Assembly: GCA_964036045.1 (NCBI GenBank) | Contig: OZ038383.1 | Location: 69,773,135-69,837,134, forward strand | Length of the DNA: 64,000 bases | Direction: 5' to 3' | DNA from: Eutreptiella sp. 'Long Island Sound 2002' | Taxonomy: Eukaryota > Euglenozoa > Euglenophyceae > Eutreptiales > Eutreptiaceae | In this document: in pieces, positions 20,623 through 33,500 of the stretch | How the letters are laid out: each line of letters opens with the position of its first letter | Position numbering within the stretch: position 1 is the stretch's first letter | Notes under the pieces: generated by a model | What the model saw: the letters and a program-made list of their open reading frames with translations, nothing else | Told to the model about the DNA's origin: nothing | Databases searched by the model: none | Made by a program: the position numbers and the translations under genes

Positions 20623-22996
20623 ACTCGGTCGTGGAGAGGCGCCCCATGGTTCCCCCTGGCGTCGCCCCTGTGACGAACAGGAAGAGGCTCCGCGCGTGAA
20701 GAGGGGAGGCGGCTTACATCCCGCTAGACCTGACTGTTGGCCCCCAACAAAGCGGCCCCGGGCAACGCCGGGAGGGCTCATCGCCGCCAGCGTGACGTGC
20801 TTGTCTCGCCGCGAGGGTGTGCCCCCGTGCTTGCGCACGTCCCCTCCTTTGGGCACAACCCTAGAGGTTCACTGGACTTCCTGGTGTATCCCGTTCCCAA
20901 GGCATGCATGCACGTTCTTGGTACTAGGGTTCCGAGGCGCTTGGGCCGCCTCGAGTCCCAAAGCAGCGCAGGCCTTAGGATGCAGCCTTACCCCCGGTCT
21001 CCGGATCTCGTTTGGCCGGGTCACCTGCATGGCACGGGCTGCCTCAGTGCCCGGGCTGTAGCCACTGGGTTTCCTACTGTTGTGCGGCGTTCGTGTTTGG
21101 GTCCCGTTGGCGGTTGGGTGTGGGTTTTGTTAACCCCGCCAGTCCTGGCTGGCGTCTTGGGTGGGTGTGTTTGGGCACGGTTTGTGGTGTTGTCCCTCTA
21201 ATGTCGGCTGTTTGTGGTGTTCCTGGTTGGGGTTCGGTGTGGGCCTGCTTATGGGACGTGTGTGGTTTCGTGGGGGCCTCGCTTGCCCCCCGCCGTTTCC
21301 GGTTCCGGCGTGCGGTGTGGGTGTGTGTGCTGGGCCCGGGTCTCGGCTGTGCCCAGCCCTTCTTGGCTGGGTTGTCGGGGTGTGTTTTTTGCGCTTTTGT
21401 TTTCTCTTTTTTTTTTTTTTTGATGTTCCTGTCCTGGGCCTTGTGGTCCCTGTCCCCCCCTCCCCTTTCTTCCGGGCTGGGCTGGTGGCTCTCTTTTTTT
21501 TTCTTTTTTCTTTTTTTTTTCTTCTTTTTTTTCTTTTTCTTTCGGTGTCCCTTTTCCCGCCGGGCCGCTGTTCCTGGCTTGGTGTTGCCGATTTTAGGTG
21601 GGTGGTCCCCCTGTGCCTCTTCCGGGGTCCTGTCTTCGGTGCCTTCTGGGGGGGGGTTTGGCCGCCTCTGGTGGTGTTGGCGGGCGGTTTGGCGGCTGTG
21701 GGCTGTTTTCGCGCCTTGTCTCCCTCCCCCCTCCGGTTTTTTTTTTTTTGGGGGGGGGCTTGCCTGTTCCTCCCTCTGCCTTCCCTGGGTTGGTGCACAC
21801 ACTGGCCTGCATTCAGTGTTGTCTTCCGGGCTGCTGTTTTCAGTTGTGTTCCGTTTGGTCGCGTTCCGGCCCCATGGGTCGGGTGGGCTATGTACACGGT
21901 TGGCTCGGCGCCCCTTCTTGCCGGGTTAGGTCCTGGCTCTGCCGGATGGGCGGCTGCGCCACGCGGCTGCTTGTGGTTCTGGGTTAGGGGGCTGGGGTTG
22001 TTCGTGTCCTTTCCCCTCTGCGGTGCCGGTTTTAATCTTCTGGGTGGTCCGCCAACGTTGTTGCGGGGCGCGCTGTGGCCCCATGTGTGGCCTGCGGTGC
22101 TGGTGTGTGGCGTGCTGGTGCGGCGCCTTCCAGGGTGTGCGGTGGCTGGCTTCGGTTAGTCCTTCAGGTTAGGGTCAGTTGTGTCGTGTTGTGCCGCTCT
22201 GTGCCGCGTCGCGTCGCGTCGTGCTGTGGCGCGTTGCACTGTGGCGCGCTGTGGTGCGGTGTGCCGTGGTCTCGCGTGGTGCCGCGGTGGATCAGTGGAG
22301 GTCAGCCTGGCCTGTGTCGTGGTGCGGAGTACGGGCCGGAGTGTGGCTGGCTGGTGGCTGGGGTGCGGTTAGGTGTGGGTGTCTCGCTGGGTCCGTGCTG
22401 TGGGGGCTCGGGCGTGCCGCTCGGGCTGGTGGGTCGGGTAGGTCGATCGCGTGACGGTCTGTGGGGTTGCCCTCCCTGGGGGCCTGTGCCTTGGTCCCGT
22501 GTCCTCTGGGGGTTTCGGTCCCTAGTCCTGGCTGCGGTGGCTGTGCCTTCGTCCTTTTCCGGTGCCTGTGAGGTGGCCCTTGTGGTGGCCGGGGTCGTCG
22601 CCTGGCGGTGAGGGCGTGGTGGTGCGCCGTGCGGCGGCGTTCCCTGCGGCTTCCTCTGTGGGTGTGGCCCGTTCTCCCCGTGTAGGTGTGCCCTCCATTC
22701 TCCGTGTGGCTTCCGGTGGCTGGTGGGTGTGCGCTGGTGCGATCCGCACGGCGTCCGATGCTTGTTTCGGTGGTGTGTGTTGGGGGGTGCGTCCCCGGGT
22801 GTCGTGGGGTGTTTGGTGGGGGTGGGGCGGCGCTGGTCCCCCCGTCGCGGCATGCCCTTCCTGGGTGTTGGTCGTGGCGCCTGTCGTGGTGCCCTTTTCC
22901 TCCGTGCTTTGGTCCCCGCTCCCGCCCCTTCCTGGTTCTTGGGTGGTTTCCTGCCCCCATGTGGTGTCTCTTCCGGCGTCCTGTCCCTGTGAGTGC
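20623..22996 (-). other. G/T-rich region, probable LINE 3' UTR
   Basis: There is no convincing gene on either strand. From about 21060 the plus strand is G/T-rich with T-runs at 21407-21421, 21487-21545 and 21737-21748. The many overlapping open frames are composition artefacts. Its position between the last LINE coding remnant and the microsatellite tail suggests a long 3' untranslated region, but other inserted sequence cannot be excluded. Confidence 0.4.
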
Positions 22997-25900
22997 CTGC
23001 CCTCACTCCGGGCCCCTCCGTGCCCTCTTGCCTGAGTGCTCCTTGGTGTCCCTTGCCCTTCCCTTGCCCTTGTCCTGCCCCTTCCTGGTGCGGTGGTGGC
23101 GGGAGGGGCGGGGTGGGGAGGGGGCGCCGGCGGCCCAGGCCTGGGGGTGGGTGGCCTGGAGCCACTGGCGGAGGGCTTGGGGGGTGTAGGGGGGGCTGAG
23201 GCCCTGGACCGCATCACGGAGGAGGGCCTCCCATGCCGCTTGCGGCATGATGGCCTCCGGGGCGGCCTGGTTGGGGTTTGCGGGGGTGCGGGTGCGCACC
23301 TCCTCGAAGGTATGCACCATGTGCACCCCTTCGTGCCTTCCTGCTCCCCCGGCCCACTTCACCCAGCGGCAGAGCTCCTGCAGAGCGGGGGGAGACCACC
23401 AGGCGAGGTGGGCGGCGGCCTGAAGGGGGGAGGGGTCCGTGCCCGGGGTCCTGGAGCGGCGGGGGGAGGACGTGGACCTGCGGTGGTGGCGGGGGTGGCG
23501 GTGCCTGGGGGAGCTGGAGCGGCGGTGGCGGGGGCTGGGGGTGGAGGACGGGTACGGACGGAGGGGGGAACGGGAGGGGGAGGTGGACATGGGGCGGCGG
23601 TGGCGCGCTTGCTGGCGTCCGGGGGAGCGGGAGTGGTGGTGGCGGGGGCTGGGGATGGTGGATGAATATGGGCGGCGGGGGGACCGGGGAGCCTGGCGGG
23701 GCGTGTGGGGAGAAGGGGGAGGTGGACGTGGGGCGGCGCTGGCGTGCCTGGCGGCGTCGGGGGGGAGCGGGAGCGACGGTGGCGGGGGCTGGGGGTGGGG
23801 GTCTTGCATGGCTGGTGGGGGGAGGGGGAGGTGGACATGGGGCGGCGACGGCGCTCGTGGTGGTGTCCGGGGGAGCGGGAGCGACGGGAGCGGGGTCTCG
23901 GGGGGTGGTGGTGGCACCTGGGGGAGCGGGAGCGGCGGGAGTTGGTGGTTGAGGCGCGGTGGGAGTGTGGGCGCCGTGGGCGAGTGTGCCGTGCGGGGGG
24001 GGAGCGGGAGCGCCGCCGTTTGCGGGACCGGGCCTCATCGCTCGAGTCGGGCCAGTCAGGAGGCGTTGGCGGCCCCTGGGGGGCTTGGCGTGGTGCCACC
24101 TGGTACTGGGGGGGGTGGGGGGGGTCCCCTGTCATCCATGGATCTGCCACGTAGGGGTGTGGTGGCGGCAGCGGCCGGTGGTATGGGTCGAGTGGCTGTC
24201 CTTGGCGGGGTTGGGCCCGGGGGGGCCCTTAGGCGTGGACGTGGTGGCCGGGGGGATACGGATACGGTTCCTGGTACGGGGGGGGTGGCTGGTACGGGGG
24301 GGGTGGCCACTGGCGGTAGGTGGGGTATGCGGGTGGAGCGCTCGGTGGCTGCCATCCAGTTCGCTGGTGCTGTTCGTGCACGGGGGGTTGTGGCCCGGTG
24401 GGGTAGGGCGGTGGGCAGTGGTAGTGGTGGGGGTGGTGTTGGTAGTGGTGGTGGTGGGGCCGCTGGTGCTGGTGGTGTGGGTAGTGGTGGGGTGGGTGTT
24501 GCGGGTATGGCCCATGGACCCCTTGTGGGTTTTCCGGTCCCCCTTGTGGGGGGGAGGGTTGGGCATCGTGGGCAGTCCTCGAGGCTGCACTATGTGGTGG
24601 GCAGGGGGGGCGGGTCGGGGGCCGGCCTTGACGGTGACGGTGGCCGAGGGGTCCCACGTCCCTCGGTCGGTTTGGCCGGCGGTGGTGGTGGTTTGTTGGC
24701 GATGGATGACGGGGCGCTTGGTGACGGGGATGCGGACGAGGGCTTGGACGGGGTCGTGCTGGGTGGCCGCCTCTGCGGTTCCTGGTGGGTGCCGGTGGGA
24801 GGGGGGCGTGGGTTGCAGTGGGCGGGGGGTCCTGGCTTGGGTGAGGGTCCGGGTGGGGGTGGTGTCGGTTGGGTTTGTGTCGTTGCGTTGGTGGTGTTGT
24901 GTGTGCCCGCGTGGGCGCCGGCTTGGGTTTGGGGTTGGGTTTGGGGTTGGGGTCCGGTTCCAGATTGAGGAGTACCTCTGTCCGGAGGTGTAAGGGCGCC
25001 GATGTCGGGTCGGGGGTCGTCCCGGTGCGTTGGCGGGTTGCCCGAGTCGCCTGTGTGGGGGCTGGGGGGTCGGTGCGTGCGGCCGCGGCTTTGGCTTTTG
25101 CCGTGGCCTTGAGGATGAGGGCGGCGGGGAGGGCGGGGTCGGAGGATGAGGTGGAGGAGGTGGACGAGGCTGAGGATGAGGAGCAGGGGGCGGGCTTGCG
25201 GGCAGCGGCTTCTGCTGCGGCCACGGCGGGGAGGATGGAGGGCATGTCCTCGGGCTGTAGGTTGGGGGCGGGCGGCTGGGGCCGCCCGGTTGTGCTGGCG
25301 GCCCGGCGGGCCGATCTGGTTGGCAGCGGCGGGGGAGGGAGGCGCGGGGCTCTGGCCTTCTCCTTCTGGGCTTGGCTGGGCCCGGGTCCTGCAAAGTGCG
25401 AGGTTGTGTGGGTTGGCGTCCGCGGGGGGGAACAGTTCGCGTGGGCTGCATTCAGGGGCCGGGGGGGGTGGGCCTGGGTCCTCTGGGGTGTGTGCGGGGG
25501 GCGTGGGCGGGCCACTGGGTGGGGTGGGCGTGCCGCGGGGCGCGAAGCTCCTCTCGGCGGCTGTGTGTGGGTTGTCGAGTGTGGGGGGGTGAGGGGTGTC
25601 CGGTGGGTGGGTGTGTGGCGGGCGTGTGCTGGTGTTCGGGCGGGTGGGGGAGGCCCGTGTCGCGGGGCCCGGGGGTGCGCGCGATGGTGGGCGTGTGTGG
25701 GTCTGCGGTTGAGCAGCGAGAGGGGGGGGGCATGGGCGGGGATTGTGCGGTGGGGTGTGCTGTGTCGGTGTATGTGTCCCCTCGCCGCGGCGCGCTTGCG
25801 TGGCTAGTTGTAGGTCGGGCGGTTTGGAGGAGAAGCTTGCCGTCTTCTGCTGCCGCGGCAAGGATTTCGCAGACGAGCTTGGGTATCTGGTGGACCTCTT
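22997..25900 (-). pseudogene. LINE 3' ORF, disordered and SR-rich part
   Basis: A coding-like region spread over several frames. The upstream (5') half is disordered and rich in Pro, Ala, Ser, His and Tyr (for example PEDMPSILPAVAAAEAAARK, ASSTSSTSSSDPALP, then HHYPHHQHQRPHHHHYQHH). From 24154 (MADPWMTGDPPHPPQYQV) an arginine/serine section repeats an RHRRSRSP/RPMSTSPS motif about six times. It ends in a folded-looking stretch (WWSPPALQELCRWVKWAGG, PQAAWEALLRDAVQGLSPPYTPQALRQWL) and a basic KGQDKGKGRARDTKEHSGKR tail stopping near 23003. SR-rich, basic tails commonly bind RNA or splicing factors, so a nucleoprotein role is possible. No known domain is recognised. It lies directly after the C48-like protease on the same strand, and at least three frameshifts separate its parts. 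Confidence 0.5.
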
Positions 25901-26914
25901 GGTCAGTGGTGGGAAGGGGGTATGCTAGCTTTGGGCTAAGACCCGCGCGGTTGATGACCCTGTGGATGGCGTGGTACCCGCAGGTGAGGGACTGCTGCGG
26001 TCTGGGGGGGGGTTCGGTCGTATGTCCGGGCCCGCCTCGACTTGTGTGTGGGCGGTGGGGATGGCCCAAACCCAGGGCACTGTCCCCGTGGGTGGCCAGC
26101 GGCGCTGGATCCAGTGGGCTAGGCAGAGCATGGCCAATCCCAGGTGGTGGCCTGCCTTCCCTGAGGTGATTTGGGCCAGGGCGCGGGCTGGGGGCTTGTC
26201 CCCTGGCTGGAGGACGCCCCTGAGGACCCTGTGCTGGGTGGTGGGGTGCCCTACTGCCCCTGGTGGGGCGGTCTCTGGGCCGAACATGGTGTCTGTCCCT
26301 TGGATGAGCCATTGCGGGCCGGGGGACGTAGCCGTAGCGGCTATCACGTAGTAGTGGCCGCGCTTGAGGACTGTAACCCAGACCTCCGGCGGGGGGTGGT
26401 CACTGTCTGTAGGTGGGAGGGGGAGGTCGTCGTCTGGGGTGCGGAGGCCGGCGGCGCGGAGGGCGGTGTCGCGGGTTGGTGCGGTGGCCTGTTCCCACTG
26501 CTCCGGGCGGCTCGGGTCCGCTGGGTGGTCCGTCTCCGCTGGGGCCCGTCGTAGGCGTACGGTCCCTTGACGCGTGACGTTGATGCCGGTGTCGTGCGTC
26601 AGGGCCTGGCCCCACTCAATGGGGGGGATCCAGACGTGTTGGCCCTGGGTGTGTTTGCGGGCTCGCCAGAGTACGAGGTCTACCATGGTCTCGTGGAGGC
26701 CGCTGCCTGGGGTGGTCAGGTCCTGGAGGGCTTTGACGGTGAGCTTGGTCCAGTCCTCTTGTAGGCGGTACCAGCCCAGGGGGGTGGTGGGGGCCCTGTC
26801 TTGGAGGGTTGCTCGGAGAAGGTCCGGGTCGCGGATGGTGGCCGATGTGAGGGGGGGGTGCCCCGGGTCCGGGGGGGGTGGGCCGGATGGGCTGCCGGGG
26901 TCTTGCGCGTCCAC
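25900..26914 (-). pseudogene. C48/Ulp1-like cysteine protease of the LINE
   Basis: The ATG at 26914 opens MDAQDPGSPSGPPPP, then LTTPGSGLHETMVDLVLW (the L..xxLxDxxI-like opening of Ulp1 folds). VWVTVLKRGHYYVIAAT follows, with the His codon at 26354-26356 in the place of the catalytic HW. WLIQGTDTMFG supplies the candidate Asp. After a frameshift in the G-run near 26005 come PQQSLTCGYHAIHRVINRAG, with the oxyanion Gln and the Cys codon at 25980-25982. Order and spacing of His, Asp, Gln and Cys match family C48 (SUMO-protease fold). A 60-residue charged insert precedes the His motif. It starts about 150 bp beyond the stop of the RNase H/zinc-knuckle frame. Its role could be processing of LINE proteins or removal of SUMO from host factors; neither is shown. 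Confidence 0.6.
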
Positions 26915-27062
26915 GTCGATGCATGGTTGGCGCTGGTTGGGCTAGGCCGGACTGGGCGGTGCCGGGTGGCTTCTTGGGTGAGAGATGGGCCTCCGGGCGC
27001 TGTGGTGGTGTCTTGGAGGCCTGCGGATGGAGATGGGGGGCCTGTGCGGGGCGCGGAGTGGG

Positions 27063-28175
27063 TTAGTGGATGTCTGGGTCATGCACGGCATGGTAATGGA
27101 TGAGACGCTGCATGTGTTCCCTGGCGGTGGGGTCGGTGAGTTGCTCCGCGTGTGTTAACAGGAGGTGTTTGCGGTGTACCATTTGGGCCGCTGGTCTGCG
27201 GACTGCCTCTAGCTGGAGGTGTGCTGCTGCCTCCATGGGGTTTTCCGTGTGTTTGGTGAGGTGTCGGTGCAGGGCCTGTGTCACCGCGCCTCTCATGGTG
27301 GCTTCTTTGACCAGGGGATACCGGAAGAGGTGTTCGGTGGCCTGGTGTGCGTGGCTGTGGGTTGGCCATCCTTCGTGTTGTCGCAGGGTTTCCGCCGGGG
27401 ACCAGCCCGCTAGCGTGTCCCTGCCTGTATGGAGGGGGCATTTCTTGAAGTGTTCCCAGTCCTCCGGGGTGGTGTGGTCGCACGGGCAACGGGTGTGTTC
27501 TTCGGGGATGTGGATGTGCTTGCGGGCGAGCCATCTGGCGACCCTGGTGAGGAATGGTAGTTGCTCCCTGAGGAGCTGGATGCGTCGTTTTCGGAGGTGG
27601 GCTGGGACGTTTGCTGGGCGCAGTGCCGAGTGGTAGAGGGGGATTTGCAGTCTGTCCTGGAGCTCCTGGATGTGCGCCCGGCTGTCTGCGTCGCCGAGCA
27701 CGCGGGCGAGACGTTGGATGGGGTTGGGGTAGTGGTATGCTCTGTCGTGGGAGGTATACGGGGCGTCCTCTGGTACCCAGTCCAGGGTCTGATGGGGCTC
27801 GGGTACAGGGGGCACGTGTTGGAGGTGTGTGTGGTTGCGGCCGAGGTCAGGGATCTGGAGGGCTGGTAGGTATGTTGTGCGCTGGTGTACTGCCTGGTTG
27901 TCGACCTTACCATTTCCGTATTGGTGTCTGTGGGACTCTTGTTCCACGATGTGGAGTTGGACGTAGGGGGGAAGGCTGCCAAGGGCTTTCCAGAGCAGCA
28001 GTACCTGGGTGCCGAGGCTCGTCGCGGTGGCTTTGTGAAGTGGTTGCCTTGCTATGCCGAGGAGCAGGTGTGTGTCGACATTGGCGTCTACCACGAACCA
28101 GACCCGGACGATGTGCGGGGAGTGGGCGGGTAGGTGGGCCGCGATCTCGGTGATGGCGTCGGCCATGGCCCCTAG
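27063..28175 (-). pseudogene. LINE RNase H (C-terminal part) and zinc-knuckle end
   Basis: This is the half of the RNase H domain downstream of the Gypsy-2 insertion. VRVWFVVDANVDTHLLLG carries the third catalytic Asp, and HIVEQESHRHQYGNGKVDNQAVHQ corresponds to the HxGxxGNExAD block with His and Asp in place. It is followed by a long helical region and CPCDHTTPEDWEHFKKCP, a Cys/His knuckle typical of LINE C-termini. The stop is TAA at 27063-27065. Joined across the CTAG target with 40481-41680, the frame continues without interruption and the second catalytic residue (Glu in SSHGEL) lies just at the insertion point. Confidence 0.8.
28172..28175. repeat. Target-site duplication, left (CTAG)
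   Basis: CTAG immediately before the 5' LTR. It matches CTAG at 40477-40480 after the 3' LTR. Confidence 0.85.
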
Positions 28176-30532
28176 TGAAGCCGGTTCGGACCCCCGTCGC
28201 CATTCTGGGGTCACTTGGGGTGTGTATCTATGTGCCGGCAAGCCGCCATTGGCTGATATCATACTCTCCCATCCACCTGACCTAACCTGATGTGATAGTG
28301 TGATAGGTTTGGCCATTCCGGCTACGAGCGGCCATATTCAGAACCGAGACACCGCCAGCGGAGATTTATATATCGGAATATCAAGAATCAACAGGGTTTT
28401 ATTATCACGATGTTTCCGTAATTTTTCAGCCTTTCGTTCTGATGGTCAATGTATCGGCGACCGTCAGTTGGCTCGCGATTTTGCGTTAACCGATTGGTTA
28501 ACTGTTATTTCCAGATATTTTGGCGGATACTCCGTTGAAGGGTCAGATTTCATCAGCAAAGGGTTCGTTGCTTCCGCAATTTTCTAAATAAGCACTCGAA
28601 ATTTTATTCTGAATTTTTCGCGATGTCGAAATCTGATTTTCGACTTCGACATCGCCGCACTTGATTTGGACTTCTTCGAGTGGTCATACTCCTTTCCCTA
28701 TGCCCGAGTCCGGTTTCCCTTATACTTGCCACCCATTTGACTCGGAGATATAAGGGAAACAAAAGTGAATCGTGGGACCTCTTTGAAGAGCCATATCTAC
28801 GCGCGAGTGTGAGGAAAGAGAATAAGGAAGGTTGGGTTGCAAGCGCCTCAGTCTCAAGTTAATTTAGGAAGCATCAAACGCCTTTGGTGCGCACACATGC
28901 CTGGTGTAGCAAGGGAAAAGGGTCAAGAGGGTATAAAGTGATATATAACTCTGGGACCGTGCAACCGAATATTTTAATGCGACTTTCGAGTGTACCGCAT
29001 GAGTGTTGGGGTTGCATAGATATTTTCCTTGGGTTCCTACGCATTTTTAACGTGAAGTTATGTCCATGGAGGGACATGGCATATCATGGTGGGAGCCACT
29101 TTTGAGGGTATGTTTTATATGCATGGTATATGTCTTGATGAGCTCACGCCCATGTTATATATCTTCGTGTGGCCGAAGAGATGGGGAGCCATACGTGACA
29201 AGGGTTTTGCCCATGTCCCAATTGTGGAATTCAAAGCGCTAGACTAAGTCTACCGCATATGTATTGCTCATGGTGTGTTAGGCAAAGAGATCCATGAGTG
29301 CACTCCCATTTTCATGGGGCATGTAGATACGAGTGGCGAAGGTATCTCCATGCGCCCGATTGGGGATCCAAGTGGGGGAATTGTTTGCAATTGGTTCCAA
29401 TCACTTGTGTATTGAACCATGAGCGGATATCATGGGTGAGCATAGAGATATACTATCATGACAACTTTGTATTTGGTCATATTTTCATGTTTTTGACCTC
29501 AATTTTTGCTCATTTTTGCATTTTGTGTACTTGCCTGGTCGGCAAACAGCAAGAGGCCTATGGAGAGTCGAACCATGGTATGTTGTTCATATGTTGGCAC
29601 ATGCTTTGGAGTTGAACACCACCATATGCCGGATTGCGTACTCCATTTGGCTTGGCGCACGAAGGATCACAGGAATTGGTCTCAAGATCATGGGCTGACT
29701 TGGGCAGTGCGTGGCGCCCATATCCGAAGGGGTTTCGAGGGTAAAGTGGGGATGTACATGGACACTGGCCTTTGGTCTTCATCCTCCATGAATACTAGAC
29801 TTCGATTCCATGCATGCTTTGAGCCTTTGGATAAGTGGTAACTTCAATTTTGAGCATATATTTGATATATGGCCAATATGGTGTGAATTGGCAGTTTTTT
29901 GACATGTTATGAGTTCAAACTCATAGGTCATTCCTCTAAGCCCATTCGGCCCCAAGTCCAACCAAGGTTATGTCAGGGTAGGGCATGGTCCTGAGTGTCA
30001 CTCTAGACCATGACACGCCACCTCCCCTATTGGGCTAGGATTTAGAGGCTTGGGAGTGAACACATTTTTGGGGTTTTTGTAGTGACTTGTGACCCATGGC
30101 ATTCAACCATCTCATTTGACCTGGTTCAGGGCAATATGTTGGTGAGTCAAGGGAAGGTCTTGAGTCCAGGGAATGAGGGGTTTATGGCTATGAATGTGTA
30201 TGTTTACCTCTTTCCCAAACTTTGCTTCATATGTGTTCATATGCCAATTTCAGGGCTTTCTTCCTTGGTGCAATTCTTGTACATGCCCGCTACCGTGGGA
30301 AGACCGGTGTGCTGAACGAAAGCCCGCAGCCTGATTTGGATTGTGAATTGGGTTATTGCTGTATTTGTGGGATCTGGTTGCCATTCAGGGTTGAAGGAGG
30401 ATTTTACTTTCTATATTTTTGGATTTGGAACCTTGGATTTTGAGGAATGCAATCGTTGATCAGGAGCAAATCGGCAGGGGTTACAGGCGGAAGGGGCACA
30501 GCGGGGGCCGGTCCTGGTAGGGACCTTCTTTA
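28176..30532 (+). repeat. 5' LTR of Gypsy-2
   Basis: Begins TGAAGCCGGTTCGGACCCCC and ends gggaccttcttta. A TATAAAG box at 28932-28938 is a candidate promoter for the element. It holds short ORFs that are duplicated in the 3' LTR but carry no recognisable protein. A/T-rich compared with the LINE around it. Confidence 0.93.
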
Positions 30533-33500
30533 TGGTAGCAGAGGCTTACCTGCTGCCCCTACCAACCGCCGACCCGGGGACTTGGCCCCTTATGAGCCCT
30601 GCCCAAGTACGCCCCGGGTGCGTATTGTGGACTCGGTGGAGACCACGCCGGTGATTGGAGCCATAGAAGAACCGAGACGTTCAAGAGCATGGCGAACTCC
30701 GGAAGTTGAAGCCCGAAGAGAAGTACGACATTCGGGAAGAGGAGGACGCGACATGGAGGACCTGGTCTCAATGTGTGAGCGTCGCTGCCGAAGGGCATGC
30801 AACCTCCGCTCCGCCGCGGAGGACTCTGATGAGGCCTGCCATTCAGGCAGCAGTGGAGGACGGGCCCGGCGCTACCGGAAGCGCGGGTCACCCAAGTCCG
30901 CGGCAAGGGACGCCGGGGCTATGGACACGGACCCCAGCCCGGTCAGGCTGTGGGAATCCGAGGGGCACTCCGAGGGCTATCAGACAGCCTACGAGCCACC
31001 TTCGGAGTCGGAGACGCCCGCGCCGATCGCCAGGGCGCATACGGCCCCCGAGCCCGCCCTGCAGCACGACGCCGAGGGCTTGGAGAGGCCAGCCAGGGCC
31101 CGGACGGCACCTGTGCCCCGGCACACGGGACCAGAGACGGACGCCATAGGCGATACGCCCATGGGCGATGAGTCTGAGGTGCCGGGAACCGCGGGTTGCG
31201 CTGAATCCGGCGGAAAGCACGCTGCGTGCCACTGCGAGCACGTGTCCTTCCTCATGGGCAAGTACCCGAAGATGGGGATGGACGCCATCGTTCATCACCT
31301 TGACCGCCTGGACAACGCCAAGGACGCTCTAGAGGAGGACGTCGCGGGGATCCTGGACGACCAGTCGGCCGCGGAGAACCACATGGAGGAGCTGCGAGCG
31401 GATCAGGCCCGGTACCGGGAGAATCTGGAGCTGGCCCTGCAGAAGCAGCAGCAAGTGGTGGACAGCCTCCTCCACTTAGTGGAGGACATGTCGGGACGCC
31501 TGAGAGAGCTAGAGGAGCGACAGCCCCTCGCCTCGGGTCCGGAGCTCCTGGCAAAGCCGGCCGCGGCAGAGCTGGTGGAGCGGGTTAAGACCCTCAGGAG
31601 CGCCATGGATAAACCCATGGGCGGCCCTGCAGAGGCACCATACGCGCCTCCGCGTGTTGACCCGGGTGCGCTGCCGTTTGTTCCCATGTTCAGCGAATCC
31701 ACAATGCTCGGGGAACACACGGCACCGGCTGGGTCCATGCGGGAAGGGCACGTAACCACGGACCCGAGGAGCCTGACGGTACAGATGTCCCATGCCGCCC
31801 AGGATGTACCGATCACGACGAATATGGTCGTTTATGCGGAAGAGAAGATCGAGAACCATACCATGCAGGGGCGAACCATGGGAAGCGCCGACGGACATGG
31901 TCGAGGTCATCCAGGCGGAAACCTGTGGGCGAAGGACCCCAGTACGGGGATATGGACGAGCGATGGAGCAAATCCTTCCCGCATTCCAAACCCCATGGGT
32001 TCAGGCCCAACTGGACCGCACTCCATGGAGGAGAGGGATGTACGGGGAGTGTACTCACACCCCCCGGCCACAGGTGGTATCCGTCTCGGTGGAGTGGTGG
32101 CTGGAGACGTCGGAGACGCCATCAGGATTGACGATCTCAGGGGAATCAAGATCCCCTATTACGACGGGAACCCCTCCAACCTGGATGACTTCATCCTGGA
32201 CTGGGAGGACTTCGCCGAGGAGGTCGTCGGCGAGATCCGGGGAGCGCCGCGGGACAAGTGGGTATGCCGGACATTCCCACACCGGCTGGCGCAGGACCTC
32301 AAGGAGGAGCTGCGGGATCAGATCCGGGAAGGACTGATCCGTACGGAGCAGGCCTGCCTCCAGTGGCTTGAGGATGATGAGCGGGTGGACGCTCCGAATC
32401 AGAAGCTGGAGGACCTGTGGTCCATTCCACTGCCGCTGGACCGCGGTTAGTTGCGGGTCCGGGAGTGGAACCGGTATCTGCGGAAGTACCGCAGATGCCT
32501 CAAGCTGGTGGAAGACTGGAACGAGGCCAGTGAGATCCGCCACTTGCTGAAGGACGTCCTCCCCGGCAACTGGAAGAGACGAGTGGAGGAGGAGGAGAAG
32601 AAGCGCGCGAAGAAGCGCGTGGCGGTGAGGATTATGGCGGCAGAGGATACCCATGCGGGTATCATGGAGTTCTTCAGGAGGAACCTGGGCGAACCCAACC
32701 GGATGTTGGGCCTGAGGAACGCCGTGTACGTGGAGGTGTTTGGAGACTCCATGGGGCAAAGGTTGCTGCGCCTCAACAACGTGGAGCGGAGGCGCGGGGA
32801 GCCGCTGAGGATGCAAGTCATCTTCGCCCGCATGAGCCTGGACGAGATCGTGAAGTACATCACGGTGGAGCTGAAGCTCAATGCGAAGAACGAGGCCCAC
32901 GTGCAGGATCGGCATGGTCATGGACAACGAGGACACCGAGAAGACCGCCATCATCGGGAGATCCAGGAGGACACGGCCAACTCTGCGGAGGATGGTAATG
33001 GAAGTGGCCAAGACCACTGGTCCCGGGAGGATCACGAGGAGGCCCATTTCTTCGCGTTTGTGGCGCACAACGTGAGGAACCATGGGCAGGATCGGTCCAG
33101 ATGGAGCCAGGTGGGACCCAGGAAGAACAGAGAAGGACCAAGGAGGATCGGGAACCCACCGCTCTCGTTCCGAGAGTACAGGTCTCAGCACAACGGGTGC
33201 TGGGTCTGTTATGGCAAGGGACACAACCATGCACATGACCACCGTCAGTGCAAGGTATATGAGGCGGACAAGAAGGCCTACTTCGCCGCTCACCCCGAGA
33301 AGAAGCCCAAGGAGCAGCGGATTTCCGATTGGAAGGCGAAGGGCGGAGACGGGGGAAAAGGCCAAGGCAAAGGGCAAGGAAAAGGCGGAGGAAGAGGCTA
33401 TGGTGGTGGACCTGGCCAAGACCGACGAGTGAGGTCGATCGAGGAAGTTGCTGAGGACATGTTGAGGACGTTGGAGGAACTCAAAGCCCAGCAACGTGGT

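Noticed and set aside
22292-23217. Overlapping His/Pro/Arg/Thr-rich minus-strand ORFs at 22.3-23.2 kb
   Set aside because: Three frames look alike and none continues the SR-rich protein past its stop near 23003; composition artefact.
27063-28175. The C-terminal Cys/His knuckle of the LINE as a restriction-like endonuclease
   Set aside because: I see the CxC...H...C pattern but no downstream RHD/PD-(D/E)XK-type residues, so I keep it as a zinc knuckle only.
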